Source: CADEDH01 sp039201605 (GTDB lineage: Bacteria; Actinomycetota; Acidimicrobiia; Acidimicrobiales; SZUA-35). Taken from it: a stretch of DNA of 64,000 nt. The notes under the pieces were generated by a model, which was not told the origin of the DNA, did not search any database, and saw only the letters and a list, made by a program, of their open reading frames with translations. The position numbers were made by a program, and so were the translations under genes. Positions 35,032 to 42,761 of this stretch are shown piece by piece. Location of the stretch: assembly GCA_039201605.1 (NCBI GenBank), contig JBCCRO010000011.1:62001-126000 (forward strand), in the 5' to 3' direction. How positions within the stretch are numbered: position 1 is the first letter of the stretch; each line of letters starts with the position of its first letter.

Positions 35032-35056
35032 GTTTGCTAGCAAACATCTGATGTTT
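35032..35056. promoter_or_regulatory. Two overlapping palindromes, probable regulator operator
   Basis: GTTTGCTAGCAAAC (35032-35045, perfect 14 bp) overlaps AAACATC-T-GATGTTT (35042-35056, perfect 7-bp arms) by sharing AAAC. It lies between the SDR start (35027) and the FadR-type gene, as expected for an operator controlling both directions. Confidence 0.65.
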
Positions 35057-35149
35057 ACGCAACCGTTGTGTGCGTTGAGCTATGGCATCTGTCCTCATAG
35101 ATGTACGGCCTGGCCCAGGATCCCGTCGTTGGCTACTATGGAAGATCAG

Positions 35150-35911
35150 ATGTCTCTTCCGGTTCAGACACCCCCAGTTCATTCCGCCGTCGACTTGGTT
35201 GTCGCCGGCGTGCTCGAGACGATCGTTGGCGACGCGCTTCGCCCCGGGTCGGTGCTTCCGCCCGAGAGCGACCTGGGTCGGCAGTTCGGGGTCAGCCGAC
35301 TGACCGTACGCGAAGGTATGAAGGCACTCTCAACGCTCGGCGTGGTGACGATCGAGCGGGGTCGGGGCACGAGTGTCAATCCCGAGACCCACTGGTCCCG
35401 GTTCGACCCGGCAGTCCTCGCGGCGCTGGTCCGTAGCCCTGCCGATGACGTCGAGGCATCTCGTCAGCTGGTGGAAGCGCGGCGCCTGGTCGAGGTGGGG
35501 GTAGCGGCACTCGCTGCCGAGCGACGAGAAGAGCCCCATCTGGGTGCGCTGGACGACGCGATGGCGGCGATGTGGTCGGCGCACGAGACCGCCGACTGCG
35601 ACGCATGGGCCGCTGCAGACCTCGCGTTCCACGACGCTCTCATGGACGCCGCTGGCAACGCGTTCATCACCGTGCTGTTCGTGCCACTTGGGGAGCTACT
35701 GAGGATCGATCGCCACGGGCCCGCCGATGTCAGCGAGAACCGTCGACGAGCCCTCACCTGGCATCAACGAATCCTCGACGCAGTCCAGGCGGGCGACGTC
35801 GTCGGCGCTCGAGCCGCAATGGACGGCCATCTCCGTGATACCGAGGAAATCCTCACCGCCTGGAGGTCAAGCTCGCGCGCTTCGGCCGCCGAAGTCGGGA
35901 GCCGTTCATGA
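35150..35911 (+). CDS. GntR-family regulator, FadR subfamily
   Basis: 253 residues. The winged-helix N-terminus (residues about 10-80) has LPPESDLGRQFGVSRLTVRE and IERGRGTSVNPE; the C-terminal FCD domain contains the metal/ligand residues EARRLVEVGVA, DLAFHDALMDAAGN and WHQRILDAVQAGD. It probably senses a sugar-acid intermediate and represses both flanking operons through the palindromes at 35032-35056. The start at 35150 is chosen for GGAAGA 5 nt upstream and a TACTAT hexamer at 35134-35139; an ATG at 35138 is the alternative. Its stop overlaps the next ATG (ATGA). Confidence 0.9.
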   Translation: MSLPVQTPPVHSAVDLVVAGVLETIVGDALRPGSVLPPESDLGRQFGVSRLTVREGMKALSTLGVVTIERGRGTSVNPETHWSRFDPAVLAALVRSPADDVEASRQLVEARRLVEVGVAALAAERREEPHLGALDDAMAAMWSAHETADCDAWAAADLAFHDALMDAAGNAFITVLFVPLGELLRIDRHGPADVSENRRRALTWHQRILDAVQAGDVVGARAAMDGHLRDTEEILTAWRSSSRASAAEVGSRS

Positions 35912-36645
35912 CGACGGCTGTCGTCACCGGAGCCGGGGGTGGTTTGGGAGGAGCCATCGCTGAGCGGCTCGCCGCCGATGGGTACGCGGTCGCGGCAATG
36001 GACATCTCCGAGCCAGGGGCCGAGGCGACTGCCCGCGCGATTGGCCTCGCCGGCGGCAACGCCAGGGCCTACATGATCGACGTGCGCGACGAGCGTGCGC
36101 TCGACGCCGCCATCGCTCAGGCCCAGTCGGACCTCGGTTCTCTCGCTGTGCTGGTCAACAACGCGGCGGTCTTTCCGTCCGGGCCGTTCGTCGACGTCAA
36201 GCCGGCCGACTACGACTATGTGATCGAAGTGAACCAACGTGCGTACTTCTTCGTGGCACAATCGGCCGCCCGGCTGATGACGGCAAACGGCGGCGGCGCC
36301 ATCGTGAACCTCGGCTCGATCACCCAGCACGGCGGATGGACCGAGATGGCCGCCTATGTCTCGACCAAGGGCGCGGCCGCAGCGTTCACCAGGGCGCTCG
36401 CGACCGAACTCGGCCCGGTTGGTATCCGAGTAAACTGTGTGGCCCCGGGCGCGTTCCTCACCAGGGCCGAGGAGATGCACGCCGATCGCGAGGCGTACTC
36501 CCGCCGGATCATCGACTCCCAGGCGTTGAAGAGGCGCGGGACCAACGAGGAGTTGGCGAGCGCCGTGAGCTTCCTTGCGGGCCCGGACGCGTCGTTCATA
36601 ACTGGCCAGACACTCAATGTCGACGGCGGCTGGATCATGGCATAG
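35908..36645 (+). CDS. Short-chain dehydrogenase/reductase, sugar dehydrogenase-like
   Basis: 245 residues. VTGAGGGLGGAIAERL, VNNAAVF, NLGSITQ and YVSTK give the cofactor loop and Ser-Tyr-Lys centre; FITGQTLNVDGGW is the usual C-terminal motif. It is cotranscribed with the FadR-type regulator (4-nt overlap). In the proposed pathway it would oxidise the sugar to its lactone. The exact sugar is not evident; 6-deoxy or pentose sugars use such enzyme sets. Confidence 0.88.
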   Translation: MTTAVVTGAGGGLGGAIAERLAADGYAVAAMDISEPGAEATARAIGLAGGNARAYMIDVRDERALDAAIAQAQSDLGSLAVLVNNAAVFPSGPFVDVKPADYDYVIEVNQRAYFFVAQSAARLMTANGGGAIVNLGSITQHGGWTEMAAYVSTKGAAAAFTRALATELGPVGIRVNCVAPGAFLTRAEEMHADREAYSRRIIDSQALKRRGTNEELASAVSFLAGPDASFITGQTLNVDGGWIMA

Positions 36646-36910
36646 CTCGCATCCGCACCACGATCTTCCCAAGCATACCTCGGTCCTCAAGGCGCGTCAG
36701 CGAGGCAGGGACCTCGTCGAACTCCACGACCTCGGCGCGTACAGTGCAAGTCGGGCCTCATCGATCGCCTGGACCAGCTTGTCGCAGACGGCGAGGCATG
36801 GTCGCGGTCGTATGCGCCTGCGTACACCCCGCGCACAGAGAAGTTTCCGTGCACCATCTCCGCCGGGTCGATCACGGGCCAGCGCGTCGAGCAGTGCCCG
36901 GCTCAAGATG
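36635..36910 (-). pseudogene. Zinc alcohol dehydrogenase remnant (C-terminal part)
   Basis: The minus strand spells the end of a medium-chain zinc alcohol dehydrogenase in two or three frames: VIDPAEMVHGNFSVRGVYAG, then CDKLVQAIDEARLALYAP, then a final segment ending GMLGKIVVRMRAMP and TGA. The N-terminal zinc and Rossmann domains are missing and the frames do not join. It overlaps the 3' end of the SDR gene by 11 bp. Confidence 0.65.
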
Positions 36911-37204
36911 TGGCGAAGGATGCTTCTCCGGATCGACGACTTCGAGGCTGGCAAGCTGTCATCGGGACGACTTCTCGATGATCTGCGCGGATTGTTCATT
37001 GAGGCCGATCCCCACTCTGCTGAGGTGCGAGATCAGTTCGAGGAATACTGGAGCGAGGTCGACCGAGAGCACGAGCTACAAACCGAGGCTTGGAGCCCAA
37101 CGGGTGGCGCAGCGAGCGCCCAGAACCTCGCTAGCCAGCTCGGGCCGCTTCGACTTTGGATCGAGGCCTTTCTCAACTCGGACACAGGGGACGAGCACAA
37201 CTGA
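36908..37204 (+). CDS. Small acidic protein of unknown function
   Basis: 98 residues, starting MWRRMLLRIDDFEAGKLSSG; helical and acidic, with a conserved-looking block (DDLRGLFIEADPHSAEVRDQ, FEEYWSEVDREHEL). Proteins of this shape occur as stand-alone small genes or near polymorphic toxin loci in actinobacteria; I cannot assign a role. The ATG at 36908 is preferred over 36920. It is the first of a run of small genes with no recognised function. Confidence 0.55.
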   Translation: MWRRMLLRIDDFEAGKLSSGRLLDDLRGLFIEADPHSAEVRDQFEEYWSEVDREHELQTEAWSPTGGAASAQNLASQLGPLRLWIEAFLNSDTGDEHN

Positions 37205-37366
37205 AGCTGCGCTAGCACCCGCACACCGCCTGGCTCGACTACCACTGGAGCCAGGGGCAGTGGCATCGATCGCCCGCCTGCCGTCGTACCCGAGTGCCGG
37301 ACTGTTGCGCTGCGCCTGTTCGCCCGTTGCTAGCCCGGGTGGTTGCCGTAGTTCGGAGGAGGCACG

Positions 37367-37879
37367 TCACTGGCGGGGGAGCCAGTCGCCGGTGCTCCGC
37401 TGCCGTCCGAGCCCAACCGTGTCGAACTCGTCTCGTTGACCGTCAGCTCGGACACCGAGATGCCGAAGTGCGGCGTTGATCGCCATGTCCTGGATCGCGT
37501 CTTTCGTCGAGATCAACCGGTAGGCAGGCGTTAACAGGTCTCCCTCGTGGTTGGCGGTGAACAGCGGGCCGAGACTAACGCCACCCCGGTCCCAGATCAC
37601 GGACGCCTGGAAGCCCATTCCTCCGAAGAACTCAAGGTGAACGTATGCGACAGGGCCGGTTGCCGAGGCTGCTTCCGCAAGGGCGGCAAGAGGCTCGGTC
37701 AGTTGTTCGAAACCCAGGTGCCCACCGTCTCTGTCGAGAACCCCCTTCCACTTGGTGGCAAGCGGCACCAGGACGAGTCCGGCCTCCAGCTCCACGGCGA
37801 CCGCGTCGTCTGGAAGCACTGCGAGCAGCGATGGAGCGTTCTCCGCATCAACAATCAGAGCCTCCAACACCACAGCCAT
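37367..37879 (-). CDS. Hypothetical protein
   Basis: 170 residues, no signal or membrane segment. A beta-rich middle (VAYVHLEFFGGMGFQASVIW) and C-terminal helices (STKDAIQDMAINAALRHLGV) suggest a compact alpha/beta fold of the kind seen in immunity-type proteins; this is only a resemblance. A TACGGT hexamer 6 nt before the ATG indicates a leaderless start. Function unknown. Confidence 0.65.
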   Translation of the reverse strand: MAVVLEALIVDAENAPSLLAVLPDDAVAVELEAGLVLVPLATKWKGVLDRDGGHLGFEQLTEPLAALAEAASATGPVAYVHLEFFGGMGFQASVIWDRGGVSLGPLFTANHEGDLLTPAYRLISTKDAIQDMAINAALRHLGVRADGQRDEFDTVGLGRQRSTGDWLPRQ

Positions 37880-37957
37880 TTCCGAACCGTAGCTGGGCAG
37901 GCCAGAGCACCTTCTAGATCACGAACATGCTGAGGTCGAAGACGAGCAAAGGTGAGT

Positions 37958-37985
37958 GTTGCCGAGTGCTCTCGTCGTGCCGATT
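37958..37985. repeat. Interspersed intergenic motif, copy 1
   Basis: GTTGCCGAGTGCTCTCGTCG followed by TGCCGATT, between the small genes at 37367 and 38000; it contains a short CGAG/CTCG hairpin. Confidence 0.4.
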
Positions 37986-37999
37986 CCGGGCGCCGGGGT

Positions 38000-38293
38000 T
38001 CAGTCGGAGCTGATGCGAGCCTCGGTCTCGAAGCAGTCGAAACAGACGAAAACATGGACGACCCCAGCGTCGGCGATGGCGTAGTCGTCTCCTATCGAGT
38101 CGAGTTGGCCGTAGAAGGTCATGAGCTCGGGGCAGCTTCCGCAGCGTGGGTAGTCGATCGGGCTGAGTTCGGTCGGTTCGCCGCCGATGCGGTGACGGGT
38201 GCCGATCTCTGGGCCCGCTGACCTGAAGCCGGCGGCGCTCGCAGCTGCGTCGTCCAAGGGTTCGGCTCGCAGGATGAACTCGGGCACTCTCAT
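38000..38293 (-). CDS. Small zinc-ribbon-like protein
   Basis: 97 residues with two Cys pairs, CGSC and CFDC, about 36 residues apart, suggesting one structural zinc site. The C-terminal half (DYAIADAGVVHVFVCFDCFE) is beta-like. TAGGCT lies 7 nt before the ATG (leaderless). It could be a full small protein or relative of larger DUF1963-type proteins; the role is unknown. Confidence 0.65.
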   Translation of the reverse strand: MRVPEFILRAEPLDDAAASAAGFRSAGPEIGTRHRIGGEPTELSPIDYPRCGSCPELMTFYGQLDSIGDDYAIADAGVVHVFVCFDCFETEARISSD

Positions 38294-38398
38294 GCTCGGG
38301 AGCCTAGGTCAGGCGGACGCATTCATACGGTGCTGAAGATCCGCCATCAAACTGCGGCGTTGTCGAGCGCAAGATCCGTGCCGTTGCCGGGCGAGCCT

Positions 38399-38956
38399 TC
38401 AGGTTTCGGGTTGCCGTTGCTTGGGTGGCCCGCCGGCGTTTGCCAGTGCTGCTCTGAGGCCCTCGATGATGTGTTGGTCTCCGGTGCCGAGTGCCTTGGC
38501 CTTGCCCAGTCCGAAGCTCTTGACCGTCTTTGTCCCGTCGCTCAGTGTCAGCCGTCCTGGGGTGAAGCCGACAAGAAGGTCGGGTTCGCTGATGACGAGT
38601 CGGGCTAGGTCGAGTTGGTGTGCTCTGGTCGGGTTGCGGACCAAGACGACCTCCTGGTTGACCTCGACTGATGACCATTGCCAGCGCCGTAGATGGAGAC
38701 TCAGACCCGCGAGAGCGAGTGGCGGGATCAGGAACATGGCGATTGGTACCACGGCGCTGCGTGGTGACTCGTTGGCGCTGATGAGGGCCGCACCGAGCAA
38801 GCTCACGATCAGGAACGGCCACGGGGCGTACTGCCACTGCCTTAGCGATGCGCCTCCTCGGTAGAGGTCGCCTACTGGGTGGTCATCGTTTGCCCACTCG
38901 GGTAGTCCCTTGTTTCGTCCACGGAGACCCAGAGACCAGAGTCGTCTGTTCGGCAC
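38399..38956 (-). CDS. Hypothetical membrane protein
   Basis: 185 residues from a GTG at 38956. Two adjacent hydrophobic helices (WPFLIVSLLGAALI and VVPIAMFLIPPLALAGLSLH) separate a short N-terminal part from a cytoplasmic beta-rich domain (SSVEVNQEVVLVRNPTRAHQ, GRLTLSDGTKTVKSFGLGKA), like a small membrane-anchored PH-type domain. A CATGCT hexamer 6 nt before the GTG suggests a leaderless start; a TTG at 38986 is the alternative. Function unknown. Confidence 0.65.
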   Translation of the reverse strand: MPNRRLWSLGLRGRNKGLPEWANDDHPVGDLYRGGASLRQWQYAPWPFLIVSLLGAALISANESPRSAVVPIAMFLIPPLALAGLSLHLRRWQWSSVEVNQEVVLVRNPTRAHQLDLARLVISEPDLLVGFTPGRLTLSDGTKTVKSFGLGKAKALGTGDQHIIEGLRAALANAGGPPKQRQPET

Positions 38957-39104
38957 GTCCCGAGCATGCCAGAGCGCTAAGACCAAGACAGCGAAGGTAG
39001 ATCCGCCAGACGTACTAGGGGACGACCGCCAGGGGCTCAGCTCACTACCTGCCTATGGTCGAGCGTTGCCGAGCACGACAGTTGTCCCGTTGCCGAGCTT
39101 GGTG

Positions 39105-39539
39105 TCACTCGTCCGCTTGTTGGCGTCCGATGTCCGTCGGTGGTCGCATCTCCGATCCGGTCGGGTCGGCAGAGAGGAGGCTCTCGTGGATCCCTGGGAG
39201 GGGTTGGCGAGGCTCGTCGGTGTCCGGGTCAGTGTTGAACAGCTCCCATGTCACCTCGTCTTGCTCATCGTCGAAACCCTCGTACGCCTGGTGTGGGTCA
39301 CCGAGGTAGTAGCAGAGACCAAACGCAACTTGGTAGCCGACGATCCGGGCGAAGCGGGCGATGTCGGCGTGCGAGATTCCGGCTTCGAGGAAACGGCGCA
39401 TGAGTGGGCCGTAGTCGCCCAGCGGCTCGTCTGATGCTGCCAAGTTGGCAGCGCGATCGACCCAGGTCAGGTTTTCGGTGTCGGGAACGATCTGCCATAC
39501 ACCTCTGACGAACAGATCGCTTGGGGAGAGACGCTCCAT
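39105..39539 (-). CDS. Hypothetical protein
   Basis: 144 residues from MERLSPSDLF. It is helical, without export signal; WVDRAANLAASDEPLGDYGP and GISHADIARFARIVGYQVAF suggest a small globular domain, and the acidic end (GFDDEQDEVTWELFNTDPDT) a protein-interaction surface. TACGGT 6 nt before the ATG marks a leaderless start. No function assigned. Confidence 0.65.
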   Translation of the reverse strand: MERLSPSDLFVRGVWQIVPDTENLTWVDRAANLAASDEPLGDYGPLMRRFLEAGISHADIARFARIVGYQVAFGLCYYLGDPHQAYEGFDDEQDEVTWELFNTDPDTDEPRQPLPGIHESLLSADPTGSEMRPPTDIGRQQADE

Positions 39540-39570
39540 CGGAGCACCGTACCGAGGCGAACGCGGGAGC

Positions 39571-39600
39571 ATTACCGAGCGCTCTCGTCGTGCCGTTCAG
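39571..39600. repeat. Interspersed intergenic motif, copy 2
   Basis: Central part ACCGAGCGCTCTCGTCGTGC; it begins on the minus strand exactly at the stop codon of the gene at 39597-40034. Confidence 0.4.
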
Positions 39601-40034
39601 CGTGGGTGTGGTCGCAGGTAGCGCTCGGGGAGCATGAGCTTGTTGCGGTCCTCGAAGTCGACTTCGTAGACCCATCGTCGGGTGCGGCACGTTGGGCCGA
39701 GGATTAGCGGCCCGAGAGGCACAGCGGCGGCGATGGTCCCGATCTGTGTGGGATACCAGTCCGAGGGTGTGCAGTTGGCCACGACTACATGGCTGCCGAT
39801 CTCGAAGGGCCCAGAGCCCTCAGAGGTAGCGGCAAGTCCACGGAGCCGGCGTAGTGCTTGGCTCGGATCGTCTCCGGCTCCGACGGGCACGGTCGGATCG
39901 TCCCACCAGGTCAGCGCCTCGTTGTCGGCACCGACAACCGCCGAGGGCACCTCGTTCGGATGTCGAACATCGAGCGCACCCCACGGGCCGCCTTCATAGA
40001 CGCCGCCGTAGCGGGTCTCGACTACGAGCACCAT
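39597..40034 (-). CDS. Hypothetical protein
   Basis: 145 residues, beta-rich, soluble. The N-terminal MVLVVETRYGGVYEGGPWGA and C-terminal CRTRRWVYEVDFEDRNKLML suggest an SH3-like or RNA/nucleotide-interacting fold without motif-level support. TAGCGT lies 8 nt before the ATG, inside a hairpin GCTAGCC/GGCTAG (40046-40066). One of five minus-strand small genes in a row. Confidence 0.65.
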   Translation of the reverse strand: MVLVVETRYGGVYEGGPWGALDVRHPNEVPSAVVGADNEALTWWDDPTVPVGAGDDPSQALRRLRGLAATSEGSGPFEIGSHVVVANCTPSDWYPTQIGTIAAAVPLGPLILGPTCRTRRWVYEVDFEDRNKLMLPERYLRPHPR

Positions 40035-40072
40035 GCAAGGAAACGCTAGCCGCCTGCGTGGCTAGGGCACTG

Positions 40073-40102
40073 GTGTTTCTCGGCGCTCGCGTAGTGCCGT
40101 TG
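40073..40102. repeat. Interspersed intergenic motif, copy 3
   Basis: Diverged copy containing CTCGGCGCTCGCGTAGTGCC, between the genes at 39597 and 40136. Confidence 0.3.
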
Positions 40103-40135
40103 TGCGTGGGTGGTGCGGTGGGATGGCAGCTGCGG

Positions 40136-41035
40136 TTATGGGGTGGTCGTGTCGAGTTCGAGGTGCCGTTTGATGAACTGGGCTTGGGAGGTGAGGGCTC
40201 GTTGGCACATGTCGTCGTCGATGAGCATGGGGTAGACGTGGATGCCGCCGGGTTCGATGTGGAAGTCGGTTTCGACGCCGGCAGTGGTGAGTTTGTCGTT
40301 GAAGATGGTGATGTCGGGGAGGAAGATCTCGTCGGTGCCGACTCGGATGTGGGTGGGTGGGAGGTCGTCGAGGCGGGCTTCGGTTGGGGACAGTTCGGGG
40401 TTGTTGTAGTCCTGGCTTGGGGCGTAGAGGGCTTTGCCTCGTTCGAGTAGTTCGACGCTGATGGATGGGTCTTTGGGGTCGAGGGCGGGGATGTCGGGGT
40501 GGTTGAGGCGCATGTCGACGAAGGGTGAGGCGAGCACGAGGCAGTGGGGGACTGGGCCACCCCGGTCGAGGAGTCTCCGGCAGGTGACGAGGGAGAGCCC
40601 ACCACCGGCGCTGTCACCGATGAGTGCCCACGGGGTGTCGGGCGTGAGGACGCCGCTGGCGCCCATTTCGTTGAGGACGGCTTCGGCGTCGTCGGGGGCG
40701 GCCGGGTAGGGGGCTTCGCTGCCGAGGCGGTAGTCGATCATGGCGGCTGCGAGACCGGTTCGGTTGGCGAGGTCGGCGAGCCAGTCCCACATCTGGGCGA
40801 AGGGGCCGGAGGTGTAGCCACCACCGTGGAGGTGGATGATGACACCATGGGTGGCGTTGTGTTTGTCGAGCCATCCGACGTTGCGACCGGCGATGGTCTC
40901 GCTGGTGAAGGTGTGGTTGCGGCGGATCTTGCGTGAGGGGGTCCAGGTGATCTGGTTGTCGAGGGACCAGATATAGACCCCGACAGGGAGTCGTTGGAAG
41001 ATGCCGAGGATCCGGCGGGCGGTGCTGACCTTCAT
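40136..41035 (-). CDS. Alpha/beta hydrolase, hormone-sensitive lipase (fold-3) family
   Basis: 299 residues. The oxyanion motif HLHGGGYTSG and nucleophile elbow GDSAGGGLS are those of the HSL family, with the acid in RVGTDEIFLPD and the His in GGIHVYPML. It probably hydrolyses short-chain esters. The ATG at 41035 is set by AAGGAG 9 nt upstream. It lies 13 bp after an SDR gene in the same direction and under the same TetR-type promoter region, so the two may act together on one substrate. Confidence 0.92.
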   Translation of the reverse strand: MKVSTARRILGIFQRLPVGVYIWSLDNQITWTPSRKIRRNHTFTSETIAGRNVGWLDKHNATHGVIIHLHGGGYTSGPFAQMWDWLADLANRTGLAAAMIDYRLGSEAPYPAAPDDAEAVLNEMGASGVLTPDTPWALIGDSAGGGLSLVTCRRLLDRGGPVPHCLVLASPFVDMRLNHPDIPALDPKDPSISVELLERGKALYAPSQDYNNPELSPTEARLDDLPPTHIRVGTDEIFLPDITIFNDKLTTAGVETDFHIEPGGIHVYPMLIDDDMCQRALTSQAQFIKRHLELDTTTP

Positions 41036-41048
41036 GGTCGCTGTCTCC

Positions 41049-41876
41049 TTAGGCGATGCTTTGGCCGGGCAGGATCCGGTCGAGGAGCCGGTCACCGAAG
41101 ATCCGGTTGACCAGGATCGCCATCCGGGCATCGGCGTTTGGGTGATACGCACGCTTGGGGCGGCGGCTCTCGAAGGCTTTGACGACGACGCGGGCGATGG
41201 TGTCGGGGGATGCACCGTTGTCGACGCCCTCGCTCCAGTTCTTGCGGAAGTTCGCGATCTGAGTCTTGTAGGCGCTGGCTTCGGGGTGTTGGGCGGCGAG
41301 GTCGAGGTAGGGGAGGCTGGCGTTGTCGATGTCGGTGTCGATGTAGCCGGGCTCGATCAACACCACGTTGATCCCGAACTCCTTGACCTCGAGGCGTAGA
41401 CCTTTGGCGTACCCCTGCTGAGCGTGCTTGGTTGCGGGGTACCAGACCATTCCCGGCATCGATACATGGCCAGCGCCCGACGAGGTGATAGCGACGGTGC
41501 CCGACCGCTGACGTCGCATGTGGGGGAGCACCGCTGCGACGCTCCGGCCCATACCGATGACGTTGGTGTCGAACTGGCGGACCACCTCTTCGGTTGCGTG
41601 CAACTCGGCCGGGCCAAGCAGGCAATATCCGGCGTTGGCGAACAACCCGTCGATCCTTCCCTGGTCGCTCATGACCCGGTCCACCGCTTGGTGTACCGAG
41701 CCGTCGTCGGTCACGTCCAGCTCCAAGTGATGTGCGCCGGCCTTCGCTAGGTCAGCCAGTCGGTCAACTCGTCGAGCGCCGGCGTACACGGTGTGCCCTC
41801 GTGCGATAAGGGCACGAGCTGACGCATGCCCGATACCGGACGACGCACCAGCGATCAGGATCACCTTGCCTGACAT
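41049..41876 (-). CDS. Short-chain dehydrogenase/reductase
   Basis: 275 residues, a classical SDR: AGASSGIGHASARAL, FANAGY, TSSGAG and YPATK, with an extended C-terminus as in retinol/steroid-type oxidoreductases. AGGAG precedes the ATG at 41876 by about 6 nt. It is divergent from a TetR regulator across a region packed with palindromes and is followed by the HSL-type esterase. Confidence 0.9.
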   Translation of the reverse strand: MSGKVILIAGASSGIGHASARALIARGHTVYAGARRVDRLADLAKAGAHHLELDVTDDGSVHQAVDRVMSDQGRIDGLFANAGYCLLGPAELHATEEVVRQFDTNVIGMGRSVAAVLPHMRRQRSGTVAITSSGAGHVSMPGMVWYPATKHAQQGYAKGLRLEVKEFGINVVLIEPGYIDTDIDNASLPYLDLAAQHPEASAYKTQIANFRKNWSEGVDNGASPDTIARVVVKAFESRRPKRAYHPNADARMAILVNRIFGDRLLDRILPGQSIA

Positions 41877-41886
41877 CAAAGCTCCT

Positions 41887-41953
41887 AACTAACTCGTTGG
41901 TTGCTTGGCGATCGTACGATCGTGGTCTACGGTTGTCAACCAACTGGTTAGTC
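41887..41953. promoter_or_regulatory. Divergent promoter region with three palindromes
   Basis: Two related 16-bp sites, AACTAACTCGTTGGTT (41887-41902) and AACCAACTGGTTAGTC (41938-41953), are inverted copies of each other and each is itself dyad-like. Between them is the perfect 14-bp palindrome CGATCGTACGATCG (41909-41922). Probable operators of the adjacent TetR regulator. Confidence 0.65.
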
Positions 41954-41962
41954 AGGAGTGTC

Positions 41963-42544
41963 GTGGCCCCCCGAGACGCAGAAGCAACCCGCAGACGAAT
42001 CCTCGACGCCGCAGTCACCGAGTTCGCCACCCACGGTCTCGCCGGCGCCCGAGTCGATCGGATCGCTGCAGCAGCCAAGGCCAACAAGCAGCTGATCTAC
42101 GCCTACTACGGCAACAAGGACCAGCTGTTCGACACGGTCATTGAGCACGCTTTCCAACACGCCCACGACGCCGTCCCGTTCACCCCCGACGACCTGGTCG
42201 ACTACGCCGCCACGCTGTTCGACTACCTCGTTGAGCACCCCGACCACCTACGAATCCACGAATGGCGACGCCTCGAACGACCCGAAGCCACCGAACTCGA
42301 ACAACAGCTGTTCGCCGAGAAGGTCGATGCCCTGGCCGAAGTCCAGCCCGCCTACGGCAAGAACGGTCGATTCAGTCCCGCCGACGTCATGGTCGTCGTC
42401 GTCACCCTCGCCAGCGCCTGGGTTTCAGCCCCCACCGCCCTTCGAGACGTCGCGACACAGGACCCCAAGCAGCAACGATCCCTCATCGCCGGATCGATCC
42501 ACGTCCTCACCGACTACCAACGAGACAACAACACCGCCCGATAA
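41963..42544 (+). CDS. TetR-family transcriptional regulator
   Basis: 193 residues from a GTG at 41963, following AGGAG by 4 nt. The N-terminal TetR domain contains EATRRRILDAAVTEFATHG and the recognition part AKANKQLIYAYYGNKDQLF; the C-terminal domain is helical. It probably represses itself and the divergent SDR/esterase pair through the sites at 41887-41953; the inducer is unknown. Confidence 0.93.
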   Translation: MAPRDAEATRRRILDAAVTEFATHGLAGARVDRIAAAAKANKQLIYAYYGNKDQLFDTVIEHAFQHAHDAVPFTPDDLVDYAATLFDYLVEHPDHLRIHEWRRLERPEATELEQQLFAEKVDALAEVQPAYGKNGRFSPADVMVVVVTLASAWVSAPTALRDVATQDPKQQRSLIAGSIHVLTDYQRDNNTAR

Positions 42545-42688
42545 CCCACCGGGAGCAGGCGACCAGCAACCCACGCAGTACCGGCGATTCCGGACGCCAC
42601 GACCGCCCGAGAATGCGACCGAACATGGTGGTCCGCTCGCTTCTGGCCAGAAGCGCCACAATCAGTGGCATCGACCTTCCTGAGCCGT

Positions 42689-42717
42689 CGTTGCCGAGTG
42701 CGCCAGGAGTGCCGTAC
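42689..42717. repeat. Interspersed intergenic motif, copy 4
   Basis: Contains CGTTGCCGAGTGCGCCAGGA followed by GTGCCGTAC, upstream of the lipoprotein gene at 42762. Confidence 0.35.
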
Positions 42718-42761
42718 CGCGTGAGGTTCCCGGGCGGCCGGGCTGAAGCAAACTGCTGGTT

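Noticed and set aside
37367..40135. Integron cassette array
   Set aside because: Small genes with recurring intergenic elements suggested attC sites, but the elements lack the GTTRRRY/RYYYAAC ends, there is no IntI gene, and the genes have their own promoters.
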